A stretch of DNA of 64,000 nt from CAZKWG01 sp964615375 (GTDB lineage: Bacteria; Myxococcota_A; UBA796; CAZKWG01): contig CAZTOW010000008.1 of assembly GCA_964615375.1 (NCBI GenBank), positions 62,001 through 126,000 of the forward strand. Direction: 5' to 3'. The translations under genes and the position numbers were made by a program. The notes below the pieces were generated by a model, which saw only the letters and a list, made by a program, of their open reading frames with translations, was not told the DNA's origin and did not search any database. The first letter of the stretch is position 1. Each line of letters opens with the position of its first letter. Of this stretch, positions 8,348-16,482 are shown in pieces.

Positions 8348-8607
8348 ATTGATGCCTGGCTCACGAATTCCACCCACTAATCTATTCACCTTGATCTTCA
8401 TGACCTCGAACGGTCACTTGATCTACCTCCTCGCGACGGGAGGCCCCGCTTGGATAGTCAGCTTAGATCTGTGCATCTTGCTGTTCGCGGGTGGTATCGT
8501 CGGGGTGAGCTGAAGAGGTCATATATGCGTTCAGCAGAGCCTGCGAGCTGGCTCCAGGACATCGCGACGCCAACAACAACCTCGTGCGAGCCAGAATCGG
8601 CATAGAG

Positions 8608-8657
8608 GAGCCATCACGAGCGGGGCGCGTTAGAAAACCGCGCTTCGCTCGTGATGG
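8608..8657. repeat. 26-nt dispersed repeat copy 2 with perfect hairpin
   Basis: Bases 8608-8633 are the inverted copy of 5177-5202. Within it CCATCACGAGCG (8611-8622) pairs perfectly with CGCTCGTGATGG (8646-8657) across a 23-nt loop. No T-tract follows, so a mobile-element end or rearrangement scar is preferred over a terminator. Confidence 0.5.
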
Positions 8658-8861
8658 CGGAGAGACAGCGACAGCAGTCGGACGTTGACATGCCAACCAG
8701 TACACGAACCCCCAGAACCGCCCGACTGTGAGCTGCCGACCAGCAAGAGAGCGCCAAGGCGCGGCCGGGGTTCGCGTCTTGGCGAGGTGGCCTGGTCCCG
8801 GCAGGCGCCAGCATGAACTTCAAGCTGCCCACACATCGTCTCTGCTGAGCCCCGTGTCCCC

Positions 8862-9785
8862 TCACCCCAGCTCCCCGGCAGCCCCGGCGATCAGCCCGCG
8901 GAACCAGGCGTCCTCCGGCTCCTGGTCCAGGCGCGGGTGCCAGAGCGCGGAGAGGGCGTAGTCCTCCACCGGGAGGGGGGTGGGGTGGACGCGCAGGGGG
9001 AGCCGCTCGGCCACGGCGGCGACCAGGCGCCGGGAGACGGTCAACAGCAGGTCGTCGTTGCCCACCTGCCAGAGCGCGGACAGGAAGTGGGGGACGGTGC
9101 GGACGATCCGGCGGCTGAGGCCGCGCTCGGCCAGCAGGGCGTCGATGGTCCCCAGCGGCGTGCCCCGGGGCGCGACGAGCAGGTGGCCCTCCTCCAGGAA
9201 GCGCTCCAGGGTCAGCGTCCCCTCCCCTTTCCGCGGCGGACCGAGGCGGGGGTGCTCCGGCCGGCAGACGGTGACGAAGCCGTCGGTGAACAGGCGCCGC
9301 GCGCGCATCTCCGGGGGGGCCTCGGGGAAGATGCCGATGGCCAGGTCCACCTCCCCCGCCCGCAGCTCCTCCATCACCGTGGGCAGCAGGGGGCGCTCGT
9401 GCAGAGAGGCGCCGGGGGCCGCCGCGCGCAGCAGGGAGGCGACGCGGGGCAGGAGCACGGTGGAGACGTGGTCGGTGCAGACGACCCGGAAGCTCCGGGT
9501 GCAGGCCGCGGGCTCGAAGGGGGCCCGGGGGGCGAGCGCGCTGCGCACGGCGGCGAGGGCGTCGCGGACCGGGCCCACCAGCGCCTCGGCGCGGGCGGTG
9601 CGCACCATCTCCGAGCCCGCTCGGACCAGCAGCTCGTCCCCCAGCAGGGACCGCAGGCGCCCGAGCGTGTGGCTCATCGCCGAGGGGGTGAGGCCCGCCG
9701 CCCGCGCCGCGGCGCGCACGGAGCGATGCTCCAGCAGCAGATCGAGGGAGACGAGCAGGTTCAGATCGACGGCGGCGAGGTTCAT
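8862..9785 (-). CDS. LysR-family transcriptional regulator
   Basis: The 307-residue protein starts at ATG 9785; a GTG one codon earlier is possible. Residues 1-65 form the winged helix-turn-helix (VDLNLLVSLDLLLEHRSVRA, AARAAGLTPSAMSHTLGRLR), followed by a two-lobed substrate-binding domain with the typical start of the effector domain (RSFRVVCTDHVSTVLLPRV) and EVDLAIGIFPEAP. Length and layout are normal for the family. It is divergent from the DJ-1/PfpI gene at 9884, the usual LysR arrangement, so it probably controls that gene and itself through the 98-nt spacer. The ligand is unknown. Confidence 0.9.
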   Translation of the reverse strand: MNLAAVDLNLLVSLDLLLEHRSVRAAARAAGLTPSAMSHTLGRLRSLLGDELLVRAGSEMVRTARAEALVGPVRDALAAVRSALAPRAPFEPAACTRSFRVVCTDHVSTVLLPRVASLLRAAAPGASLHERPLLPTVMEELRAGEVDLAIGIFPEAPPEMRARRLFTDGFVTVCRPEHPRLGPPRKGEGTLTLERFLEEGHLLVAPRGTPLGTIDALLAERGLSRRIVRTVPHFLSALWQVGNDDLLLTVSRRLVAAVAERLPLRVHPTPLPVEDYALSALWHPRLDQEPEDAWFRGLIAGAAGELG

Positions 9786-9883
9786 CACTGTTCGATATCC
9801 TGCATCTTATTACTGAGCACGTTCGATTTGATTCCCATCACTCCGGGGCGTAGCTTCCTCTCACCAACCCCGGAGAACCTGCC
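9786..9883. promoter_or_regulatory. divergent regulatory spacer with GTTCGAT direct repeats
   Basis: This AT-richer spacer separates the LysR gene from the DJ-1/PfpI gene. GTTCGAT occurs at 9790-9796 and again at 9821-9827, exactly 31 bp apart (about three helical turns, same DNA face), which suits cooperative LysR binding. The ribosome-binding region of the rightward gene is CCGGAG just before the ATG. Confidence 0.45.
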
Positions 9884-10630
9884 ATGAGCGCCAACGCCAA
9901 CGTCTCGAACCCCTCCCGTCCCAAGCGCGTCCTCTTCGTCGTGGCCAACCCCGGCCTCAGCCCCACCACCGGCTGGCCGGTGGGCTTCTGGTGGGCCGAG
10001 CTGGTCCACCCCTACTGGGCGTTCACCGAGGCCGGCTACGAGGTGGAGATCCGCAGCCCGGACGGCGGAGCGGTGCAGGCCGACAGCTACTCCGACCCGG
10101 AGGACGGGAGCGGCTACTCGGCCCACGACATCCTCTCGCTGGGCTTCAAGAGGTCCCCCGCTCACGCCGCCCTCCTCCAGGACACGCCCAGCATCGCGGG
10201 GGCGCGGCCGGAGGACTATGACGCGATCTTCCTGGCCGGCGGCCAGTCGCCGATGGTCACCTTCATCGACCACGAGCCCCTGCACGCCCTGGTCGCCCGC
10301 TTCTACGAGGCGGGCAAGGTGGTGGGGATCGTCTGCCACGCGACCTGCGTGCTGCTGCGCACGCGCCTGTCCAGCGGCGAGCTGCTGGTGGCGGGCAAGA
10401 CCTGGACGGGCTTCGCCGACGCCGAGGAGCGCTACGCCGACGGCTTCGTGGGCCGCCGCATCCAGCCCTTCTGGATCGAGACGGAGGCCCGGAAGATCGA
10501 GGGGACCAACTTCGTGGTGGACCAGGCCTTCCGCGCCTTCGCCGTGCGCGACGGCCGCCTGGTGACCGGCCAGCAGCAGAACTCGGGGGCGGAGGCCGCC
10601 CGGCTGGTCATCGAGGTCCTGGGTCGCTGA
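9884..10630 (+). CDS. DJ-1/PfpI family protein (Hsp31-like amidotransferase fold)
   Basis: A 248-residue class I glutamine-amidotransferase-like protein. WAELVHPYWAFTEAGYEVEI carries the N-terminal acidic residue that pairs with the catalytic Cys in this superfamily; GVVQ-type core strands include DYDAIFLAGGQSPM, and the nucleophile elbow is VGIVCHATCVLL with Cys151. Members act as glyoxalase III/protein deglycase-like enzymes or chaperones; which one applies here is not visible. It has no signal peptide. It is divergent from a LysR gene and is likely regulated by it. A 66-nt gap separates it from the lipase-like gene, so the two may or may not be cotranscribed. Confidence 0.85.
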   Translation: MSANANVSNPSRPKRVLFVVANPGLSPTTGWPVGFWWAELVHPYWAFTEAGYEVEIRSPDGGAVQADSYSDPEDGSGYSAHDILSLGFKRSPAHAALLQDTPSIAGARPEDYDAIFLAGGQSPMVTFIDHEPLHALVARFYEAGKVVGIVCHATCVLLRTRLSSGELLVAGKTWTGFADAEERYADGFVGRRIQPFWIETEARKIEGTNFVVDQAFRAFAVRDGRLVTGQQQNSGAEAARLVIEVLGR

Positions 10631-10696
10631 GCATCGCCGCGGCCCCGCGCCCCCGCCTCGACGGGATACACTCCCCTCCGCGGAGCGGAGCGTCTC

Positions 10697-11881
10697 ATGG
10701 GCAGGAGAGGTCTCGAGGTCGTGCTGCTGCCGGGCCTGATGGGCTCGAACCTGAGCGAGCGCGGCGGGAAGCGGCGGATCTGGATCAGCGCGTCCAGCGT
10801 CTTCGATCCCACGCTGCCGCGGCTGATCACGCTCGAGCCGCGGGAGCAGGAGGACGGATCGACGCCGCGCCTCTGGCCGGACAGCCCGGTCCGGCCCTTC
10901 TATGGCCGGATGGAGCGCCTGCTGACGAAGGCCGGCTACAGCGTGCGCTCCTTCCCCTACGACTGGCGCCTGAGCCTCACCCGCTCGGCGGACGCGCTGC
11001 ACGCAGAGCTGGCGCGGATCCAGTCCAAGGGGGCGCGCCGGATCGCGCTGGTGGCCCACTCCATGGGCGGGGTCCTGGCCGCGACGCTGGCGGCGCGCCA
11101 CTGGACCGACTTCGAGGCCTGGGTGGAGACGACCATCCTGTTGGGCAGCCCCATCGGGGGCAGCCTGGCCGTGCTGGAGGCGCTCACGGGCAAGGACTCG
11201 CGGATGAGCAACCTCTCCACGCTCTCGCACGCGCCGATGTCCGCCTTCCAGTCCGCGGCGGCGGGCTTCCCCGGGCTGCTCCAGCTCATGCCCCGCCCCG
11301 GGCTGCTGGGCGCCGCCCCCCAGGGTGAGCAGCTCTACCGCGCCGAGCTCTGGCCCACCGTGGGCCGCCCCTCCCAGCGGCACCTGGACGCCGCCCGCGC
11401 CCTGACCGACAGCCTCTGGACCAGCCCGATGCTGGCCCGCGCCTGGTCCATCGGCTGCGCCAGCTACCAGACGCCCTCCGCCTGGGCCCTCGGCAAGGAC
11501 GGCGTGCCCATGGTCTCGGCCACCGGGCCGGGAGATGGCCGCGTCGTGACGGGCTCCGCCTGGCCCGCCGCCCTGCCCGCCGCCCGCCGCCTGCACGTCG
11601 CCAAGGTGCCCCACATGGCGCTGGCCCGGGACAGCCGCGTGATCGAGGCGGTGGACGATCTGCTGGCCCGAGGGCGCACCAGCGCGCTGCCGGTCTACAA
11701 CCCCGCCCTGCACGACGAGCGCACCCTCGCCCCGGACGCGCAGCTGACGCACGAGGGGACCGGCGAGGTGGACGCGACGATCCTCCCCTTCGGCTACGAG
11801 GGCCCGCCCCCGGATCTCACCGAGCGCGAGACCCTCCTGCTCCTGGGCGGCCTGGACGCCGAGGACCGCGACGAGCGCTGA
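10697..11881 (+). CDS. LCAT/PDAT-like alpha/beta hydrolase (lipase or acyltransferase)
   Basis: This 394-residue protein starts with the alpha/beta-hydrolase first strand and oxyanion region VVLLPGLMGSNLSERGG, as in lecithin:cholesterol acyltransferase-type proteins, then FYGRMERLLTKAGYSVRSF and YDWRLSL. The nucleophile elbow is LVAHSMGG with Ser122. Later strands supply GPGDGRVV (acid) and KVPHMALARD (His candidate). No signal peptide or membrane helix is seen, so it is probably cytosolic. The substrate is likely a lipid ester; whether it hydrolyses or transfers acyl groups cannot be told. The acidic tail (GLDAEDRDER) is not part of the fold. Confidence 0.75.
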   Translation: MGRRGLEVVLLPGLMGSNLSERGGKRRIWISASSVFDPTLPRLITLEPREQEDGSTPRLWPDSPVRPFYGRMERLLTKAGYSVRSFPYDWRLSLTRSADALHAELARIQSKGARRIALVAHSMGGVLAATLAARHWTDFEAWVETTILLGSPIGGSLAVLEALTGKDSRMSNLSTLSHAPMSAFQSAAAGFPGLLQLMPRPGLLGAAPQGEQLYRAELWPTVGRPSQRHLDAARALTDSLWTSPMLARAWSIGCASYQTPSAWALGKDGVPMVSATGPGDGRVVTGSAWPAALPAARRLHVAKVPHMALARDSRVIEAVDDLLARGRTSALPVYNPALHDERTLAPDAQLTHEGTGEVDATILPFGYEGPPPDLTERETLLLLGGLDAEDRDER

Positions 11882-12010
11882 GCCCGAGAGAATCGGCGTT
11901 GCAGGCCCGCCAGAAAGACCATAATTTGTCCGCTTGTCGCGAGACCCGGCCCGCGGCCCGCCTTAGGTTGTCTGTGCGGCGCCCACCCGTGAGCGCCCCC
12001 CCGAGGACCC

Positions 12011-12307
12011 ATGCTGGTCACCCTGCTCGCCGTCCTGGCGCTGGCCCTGCCCGCGCGCGCCGACGACGACGCTCACGACTCCGTCGAGCTCATCGTGCCC
12101 GCCCCGCGACCCTGGAGCGTGCGCGTCGAGCTCCTGCGCCTGGAGCGCGGCCGGTGGATCTGGCCTGGCTCGGAGCTGCTCCGCCCCACCCCGCAGCGCC
12201 CTGACCGCGTCCCGCTCCCGCCCCTGCGCAGCCAGGCGCCCCTGCTGCCGACCTCGGAGCGGACGATCACCGGCGCTCGGCGCCCCGCGGAGGCCCCTCA
12301 GCCCTGA
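12011..12307 (+). CDS. small exported protein of unknown function
   Basis: A 98-residue ORF with a clean signal peptide (MLVTLLAVLALALPARADD, cleavage near residue 18). The mature part is short, Arg/Pro-rich and has no recognisable domain (PRPWSVRVELLRLERGRWIW). It starts 129 nt after the lipase-like gene and overlaps the convergent GNAT gene by 10 nt at its end. The signal peptide and strong codon bias support a real gene; the function is not recognised. Confidence 0.55.
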   Translation: MLVTLLAVLALALPARADDDAHDSVELIVPAPRPWSVRVELLRLERGRWIWPGSELLRPTPQRPDRVPLPPLRSQAPLLPTSERTITGARRPAEAPQP

Positions 12308-13068
12308 GGGGCGCGCAGCGGACGCTCGGCCAGCCAGACCTCCCCCAGGGCCCGGAAGCCGTGCCGCCGCAGCACCGGCGCGGTGGTGTCGGACCTCCCG
12401 TAGATGAAGAGCGCGCGCAGCCCGAGCTCCCGGGCGAGGGCAATGCGGGCCAGCAGCGCGGCGCGGTAGGAGCCCCGGCCGCGCGCCTCGGGGATGGTGC
12501 CTCCTCCCCAGAGGAAGCCGACGCCCCGCGCCAGATCGAGCAGGATCGCCCCCGCCGCGACGGCCCTCCCCTCCTCCTCGACCAGGAGGAGGCGGTGGGG
12601 GCTCCGCTCGCCCAGGATCAGCTCCCAGGGCCGGTCCGCCGGGAAGGGCGCGTGCCCGCGGGAGGCGCAGATCAGGTCCGCGTAGGCCCTCACGGAGTCG
12701 GGATCCGTCGCGCAGCGGGCGACGAGGCCCTCCCCCGCGCGCGCATCGAGGGCGGCCACCTCGCAGCCGAGCACCTCGTAGCGGACAGGCTCCTCGTAGC
12801 CCCGCGCGCGGAGCGCGGCCTGGACCGGGCCCCCCTCCGCGACGAGCTCCCAGCGGGAGCGCGCGGCGGCGTGGGACTGGTCCACCTCATCCAGCAGGGC
12901 CGGGAGCTCCGCGAGCGAGACCGCGACGCGCTGGACGAGGTTGAGCTGCGGCAGGGGGATCGGGTGTGCGCGGTAGCACACCCCTGACCGCTCCACCACC
13001 CGCGCTCCAGCTACCGCGAGATTCGGGTCGAGAAGAGTAGCTTCCAGGTCTTCCAGCTTCAGGTTCAT
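12298..13068 (-). CDS. GNAT-family N-acetyltransferase
   Basis: A 256-residue protein starting at ATG 13068; a much longer in-frame extension upstream lies antisense to the ligase gene and is rejected. The C-terminal half is the GNAT core: LLLVEEEGRAVAAGAILLDL (beta4), GGGTIPEARGRGSYRAALLA (acetyl-CoA pyrophosphate loop, R-G-R-G-S variant of Q/RxxGxG/A) and LGLRALFIYGRSDTTAPVLR with HGFRALGEVWL. The N-terminal half is a second, degenerate GNAT-like domain. The substrate is unknown. It is divergent from the acylation operon with only 30 nt between starts, which includes the palindrome TGATATCA (13077-13084). Confidence 0.8.
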   Translation of the reverse strand: MNLKLEDLEATLLDPNLAVAGARVVERSGVCYRAHPIPLPQLNLVQRVAVSLAELPALLDEVDQSHAAARSRWELVAEGGPVQAALRARGYEEPVRYEVLGCEVAALDARAGEGLVARCATDPDSVRAYADLICASRGHAPFPADRPWELILGERSPHRLLLVEEEGRAVAAGAILLDLARGVGFLWGGGTIPEARGRGSYRAALLARIALARELGLRALFIYGRSDTTAPVLRRHGFRALGEVWLAERPLRAPQG

Positions 13069-13098
13069 GCCCAAACATGATATCAGTGCCTTCCCAGG

Positions 13099-14604
13099 AT
13101 GAGCACACAGCACACTGAGAGTGACGCGCCCCGGACCTTGTCGGCCGCCTGGGGGCGCGCCCTGGCCCAGGACCCCGACCGCGCCTTCCTCTTGGACGCG
13201 CGAGACGGCAGCGCCTTCACCGTGGGCGAGCTCGATCTGCTCCTGCGGCGCGCGATCCACTGGCTGGACGAGGTGGGGCTGCGGCCGGGAGATCGCTTCG
13301 TGCTGCCGGGCATCCCGGAGATCGAGAACTTCATCCTGGTGAACGCCGCGATGCTGGCCGGGATGGTGCCCGCGATCCTCCACCCGGAGACCCCGCCGGC
13401 CCGCGTCACCGAGGCGGCGCGAGCCACGGGCGCCCGGCGCGTGCTGGGGGCCGCGGTGGAGGACGCCGTCCCGCTGGGGGAGGCGCTGCTCGGGGCGCTG
13501 GCCGAGCTGGAGCCCGCCCCCACACCCGACGCGGTGGCGCCGACGGCGGAGGCGCTGATCCTCTTCTCCTCGGGCAGCACCGGGCCCGCCAAGGGCGTGA
13601 TCCACTCCCACGGCTCGCTGACCGCGGGCACGCAGCGGCTCATCGACGCCACGGAGTCCAGACCCACCGATCGGCACGCCGTGGGCAGCCTGCTCCACAC
13701 GGTGACGGGGCTGCGCCTGTCCCTGCTGGGACCCGCGCTGGACGGCTCCGCGACGGCGCTCTTCGGGGCGACCGAGCACGTCGCCGGGATCCTCCGGCAG
13801 TGCGCCGCCGCCGACGTGACCGCCATCCACACCGGCCCGCGCCTGGCCCGCGCCCTGCTGGCCGCGCCCGAGCGCTTCCTCCCGCTCCTGCCGCCCCGGC
13901 TGCGCGCGCTGGTGACCGGCGGCGGCGGGCTGGCTCCCGACGAGCGCCTGCGCCTGGCCCGCACCTTCGGCGTCCGCGTGTTCACCACCTACGGCGCCAC
14001 CGAGACCGCCGGCACCGTCTCCTGCGGGCGGGCCGAGCCCTCCGGCTACGTCGACGGGGGCGTCGGGCGCCCGCTGGTCGCCGTGCGCGTCCTGGGTCCC
14101 GACGGCGCGCCCGTCCCGCCGGGCGTCTCCGGGGAGGTCGCCCTGGGAGCCGACCCGCCGATGCTGGGCTACGTCCACGGCGGCGGCGTCCTGTACGACG
14201 AGGGCCTGGGCTGGGTCCGCCCCGGAGACCTGGGCAGCCTGGACGCCGAGGGCTTCCTGCACATCCGCGGGCGCGCCCAGCGACTGCACGTCCGCCAGTG
14301 CGGGGAGAAGGTGCTGCTGGACGAGCTGGAGGCGCTGATCCGCCAGATCCTGGGCGCGGAGGTCGCGGTGGTCGCCGTCGAGCTCCCCCGCCGGGAGGAC
14401 CAGATCGTCGCGCTGCTGGAGGGCGACGACCTCGGGGAGCCTCGGCTCGCCGCGCTGCGGGCGGCCATGGCCCGCGAGCTGCCCCAGCACGCGCTCCCCA
14501 CCGCCTGGCTGACCCTGCCCAGCCTGCCGCGGCTGCTGGGCGGCAAGGTGGATCTGGTCGGCGCCACGCGCCTCGCCACCGCGCGCCTGGAGGAGGGGCT
14601 GTGA
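13099..14604 (+). CDS. AMP-forming acyl ligase (DltA-like role)
   Basis: A 501-residue member of the ANL adenylate-forming superfamily. Core motif A3 is FSSGSTGPAKGVIHSHGS (Lys165), A5 is VFTTYGATETAGTVSCG, A7/A8 are GLGWVRPGDLGSLDAEGF with HIRGRAQR, and the C-terminal catalytic lysine is in LLGGKVDLVG (Lys483). All key residues are present, so it should activate a carboxylate as an acyl-adenylate. It has no carrier domain; the downstream gene supplies one. The stop overlaps the next start (GTGA). By comparison with dlt and alginate-type acylation clusters it probably loads an acyl or aminoacyl group onto the carrier domain of the next protein; the substrate cannot be read from the sequence. 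Confidence 0.85.
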   Translation: MSTQHTESDAPRTLSAAWGRALAQDPDRAFLLDARDGSAFTVGELDLLLRRAIHWLDEVGLRPGDRFVLPGIPEIENFILVNAAMLAGMVPAILHPETPPARVTEAARATGARRVLGAAVEDAVPLGEALLGALAELEPAPTPDAVAPTAEALILFSSGSTGPAKGVIHSHGSLTAGTQRLIDATESRPTDRHAVGSLLHTVTGLRLSLLGPALDGSATALFGATEHVAGILRQCAAADVTAIHTGPRLARALLAAPERFLPLLPPRLRALVTGGGGLAPDERLRLARTFGVRVFTTYGATETAGTVSCGRAEPSGYVDGGVGRPLVAVRVLGPDGAPVPPGVSGEVALGADPPMLGYVHGGGVLYDEGLGWVRPGDLGSLDAEGFLHIRGRAQRLHVRQCGEKVLLDELEALIRQILGAEVAVVAVELPRREDQIVALLEGDDLGEPRLAALRAAMARELPQHALPTAWLTLPSLPRLLGGKVDLVGATRLATARLEEGL

Positions 14605-15758
14605 ACCTGACGGGGGTGGAGCGCCTGGACGCCGCGCGCCTGGAGGCCGAGATCGGCTGCGTCCAGGCCCTGCTGAGCGCCGCCTCGCCCGGGACCGTGG
14701 TCGTCGCCACGCGGCGCGACGGCGCCCTGATCCGGGCCGCGCTCGGTGGGCTTCGGGCCGGTCGCCGGGTCCGCGTGCTGGACCCGGAGGCCCCCGCCGA
14801 CGCCGTGGCGCCCCTGCTCGCCGACGCCGGGCTCCTGCTGTTGGACCCGGAGCCGGCCCGAGGCTGGCCCCTCCCCCCCGCGGTCGCGCGGCGGGAGATC
14901 GGGGTGAACGCCCGCCCGAGCGCCTGGCAGTGGCTGATCGGGCGCAAGGCCGCCGTGGAGAGCTTCCCCGGCTGTCTGGTCGGCCTCGCCCCCGCCGCGC
15001 CCGACCCTGCCCTCTCCGAGGGGGGAGACCTACAACTCTGGGTGGATCCGGGGCGCGGGCTCGAGGGGCTGAGGACCTGGAGCACAGGGCAGCTGAGGGC
15101 CGGGGCGGAGGCGATGGCGCGGGCGGCCGGGCTGGACGCCGGGGCGCGGATCCTGGACCTCCTGCCGCTCCACCACGCCGAGGGCCTGCTGCCTGGTCCC
15201 GTCCTGGCGCACCAGCTCGGCGCCACCCTGATCCGGGTCGAGGCGGCGGGGATGGATCTGGGCGCCGTCGTGGACACCGCCTGGCGCGAGTCCGCCACCC
15301 ACCTGGTGCTCACCGCGCCCCTGCTCACGCTCCTCCTGCGATCCGGCCAGGATCTCGGCGAGGTCTTCGGCGGTCGCGCCTTCCAGCGCTTCCTGGTCGC
15401 CGGCCCGCTGCCCCCGGAGCGCACGCTCTCCCGCGTCGCCGAGCTCACCGGGCGCCCGGTCCTGCGGCTGCCGGCCCTGCCCGAGCCCCCCGAGGGCGAG
15501 GCCCCGGCGCCCACCCGCGACGGCGAGGTCCCCGAGCGCGTCCTGGAGGTGGCGGCCCGGGTGCTGCGCGTGCCCGTCTCCCGCCTCAGCCTGAGCTCCC
15601 GCGCGGGTGAGCTGCCCGGCTGGGACTCGCTGGCGCACCTGGACCTGATCGCCGCGCTGGAGCGCGCCTTCGACCTGGAGATCGCGCCGGCTGAGCTGCT
15701 GCGCCTGCGCACGCTGGGCGACGCCACCCTGGCTATCGAGGCGCGTCGCGGTGGCTGA
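14601..15758 (+). CDS. degenerate ligase-like domain fused to acyl carrier domain
   Basis: This 385-residue protein starts at GTG 14601, overlapping the upstream stop by 4 nt. Residues 1-300 keep the layout of an ANL N-terminal domain (ARILDLLPLHHAEGLLPGPV; ATHLVLTAPLLTLLL; RFLVAGPLPPERTLSRV) but lack the phosphate-loop Ser/Thr/Gly motif and the ATE motif, so it should not adenylate. Residues about 310-385 form a carrier domain: ELPGWDSLAHLDLIAALERA, with Ser343 in the DSL phosphopantetheine site. The likely role is to carry the acyl group made by the preceding ligase, with the dead domain acting as a docking or condensation-partner surface. The fusion of an inactive ligase to a carrier is unusual. 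Confidence 0.75.
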   Translation: MNLTGVERLDAARLEAEIGCVQALLSAASPGTVVVATRRDGALIRAALGGLRAGRRVRVLDPEAPADAVAPLLADAGLLLLDPEPARGWPLPPAVARREIGVNARPSAWQWLIGRKAAVESFPGCLVGLAPAAPDPALSEGGDLQLWVDPGRGLEGLRTWSTGQLRAGAEAMARAAGLDAGARILDLLPLHHAEGLLPGPVLAHQLGATLIRVEAAGMDLGAVVDTAWRESATHLVLTAPLLTLLLRSGQDLGEVFGGRAFQRFLVAGPLPPERTLSRVAELTGRPVLRLPALPEPPEGEAPAPTRDGEVPERVLEVAARVLRVPVSRLSLSSRAGELPGWDSLAHLDLIAALERAFDLEIAPAELLRLRTLGDATLAIEARRGG

Positions 15759-16482
15759 GGAGATCTCGCCGATGCTCCCCTGGAAGCTCGCGAGCCTGCT
15801 CCTGATGCTGGTCGCCGCGCTCACGGGCTGGACCGTGAGCTGGGACCCCTTCTCCGAGCGCCGCCCCGGCGCGGGGGCGCCCTTCCCCAGGGCCACCCGG
15901 AAGGGAGACGGCCCGGCCGTGCTCTTCGTCGGGAACTCCCGCCTGGAGCAGGTCCTCCGCTACCCGCCGCATGCCCGCGAGATGCTGGACGACGCCGGCT
16001 GGGGAGACCACGAGGCGCTCCTGATCGGGGGCCCGAGCATGAACGTCCTCTCGCTGGAGCGCAAGCGGGAGATGCTCGAGCCGCTCCGCCCCACCGTCCT
16101 GGTCGTGGAGGTGGATCTCCTCCTGCCCGGCGGCCGGCGGGCGCAGGCCCCCGACCCCATCGAGCGCCTCCGCCACATGGAGACCGACGGCCAGACCCTC
16201 GCCCGCGCCGTCCGGATCTTCTCCGTCTTCGAGCGCTGCCGCCGCCTCGCGGTGGAGGTCCCCTTCTCCGAGAGCGTGATCGCCACCCTGGGGCCGGCGT
16301 GGCAGGCCGATCGGCGAGCGGGCTACGCGCGCGTCCGGGCCGCGGGCTTCGAGCTGCTGGGCGACGGGGAGCCCTGGCCGGACGCGCTCTTCACCGACGG
16401 GCGGCACCTCGCCCCCGCGGGCGCCGCCCGCTTCCGCGCCTGGCTGGCGGCGGAGCTGCGCGCGCTGCCGGAGCCGGGCTGA
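15751..16482 (+). CDS. membrane-anchored SGNH-family protein (DltD/AlgJ-like role)
   Basis: A 243-residue protein starting at GTG 15751 inside the end of the previous gene (8-nt overlap). A single N-terminal membrane helix (PWKLASLLLMLVAALTGWTV) is followed by an SGNH-like domain: VLFVGNSRLEQV with Ser63 in block I, LIGGPSMNVLSLERKREM, and the C-terminal DGRHLAPAGAARF with Asp216 and His219 as the other triad residues. It should sit on the outer face of the inner membrane. In dlt and alginate clusters SGNH proteins partner the MBOAT enzyme; the adjacent MBOAT gene supports that role. Confidence 0.75.
   Translation: MAEEISPMLPWKLASLLLMLVAALTGWTVSWDPFSERRPGAGAPFPRATRKGDGPAVLFVGNSRLEQVLRYPPHAREMLDDAGWGDHEALLIGGPSMNVLSLERKREMLEPLRPTVLVVEVDLLLPGGRRAQAPDPIERLRHMETDGQTLARAVRIFSVFERCRRLAVEVPFSESVIATLGPAWQADRRAGYARVRAAGFELLGDGEPWPDALFTDGRHLAPAGAARFRAWLAAELRALPEPG

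Larger units (their letters stand above)
8136..8861. other. gene-poor segment at island edge
   Basis: No convincing gene is seen over about 725 nt. A 108-codon plus-strand frame at 8187-8513 ends in a hydrophobic stretch but lacks a good ribosome-binding site and overlaps a dispersed repeat. The segment holds a copy of the 36-nt repeat also found at 25491-25526, the second copy of the 26-nt repeat of 5177-5202, and a perfect 12-bp hairpin. Base composition rises sharply to the chromosomal level at its right end. Confidence 0.5.

Noticed and set aside
8187..8513. 108-codon ORF after the second TIR-SLOG gene
   Set aside because: No convincing ribosome-binding site, mixed low-complexity sequence, and it contains a dispersed repeat.
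8611..8657. 12-bp hairpin as an intrinsic terminator of the TIR-SLOG gene
   Set aside because: It is about 475 nt past the stop codon, has a 23-nt loop and no T-tract; its sequence recurs at 5177-5202, so it is treated as a repeat.
9785..11752. 655-codon minus-strand frame opposite the DJ-1 and lipase genes
   Set aside because: It is an antisense shadow of two genes with clear catalytic motifs, with Arg/Gly/His-rich low-complexity composition typical of high-GC shadow frames.
13069..14490. N-terminal extension of the GNAT frame
   Set aside because: It is antisense to the AMP-ligase with its full motif set and carries no domain; ATG 13068 starts the recognisable protein.
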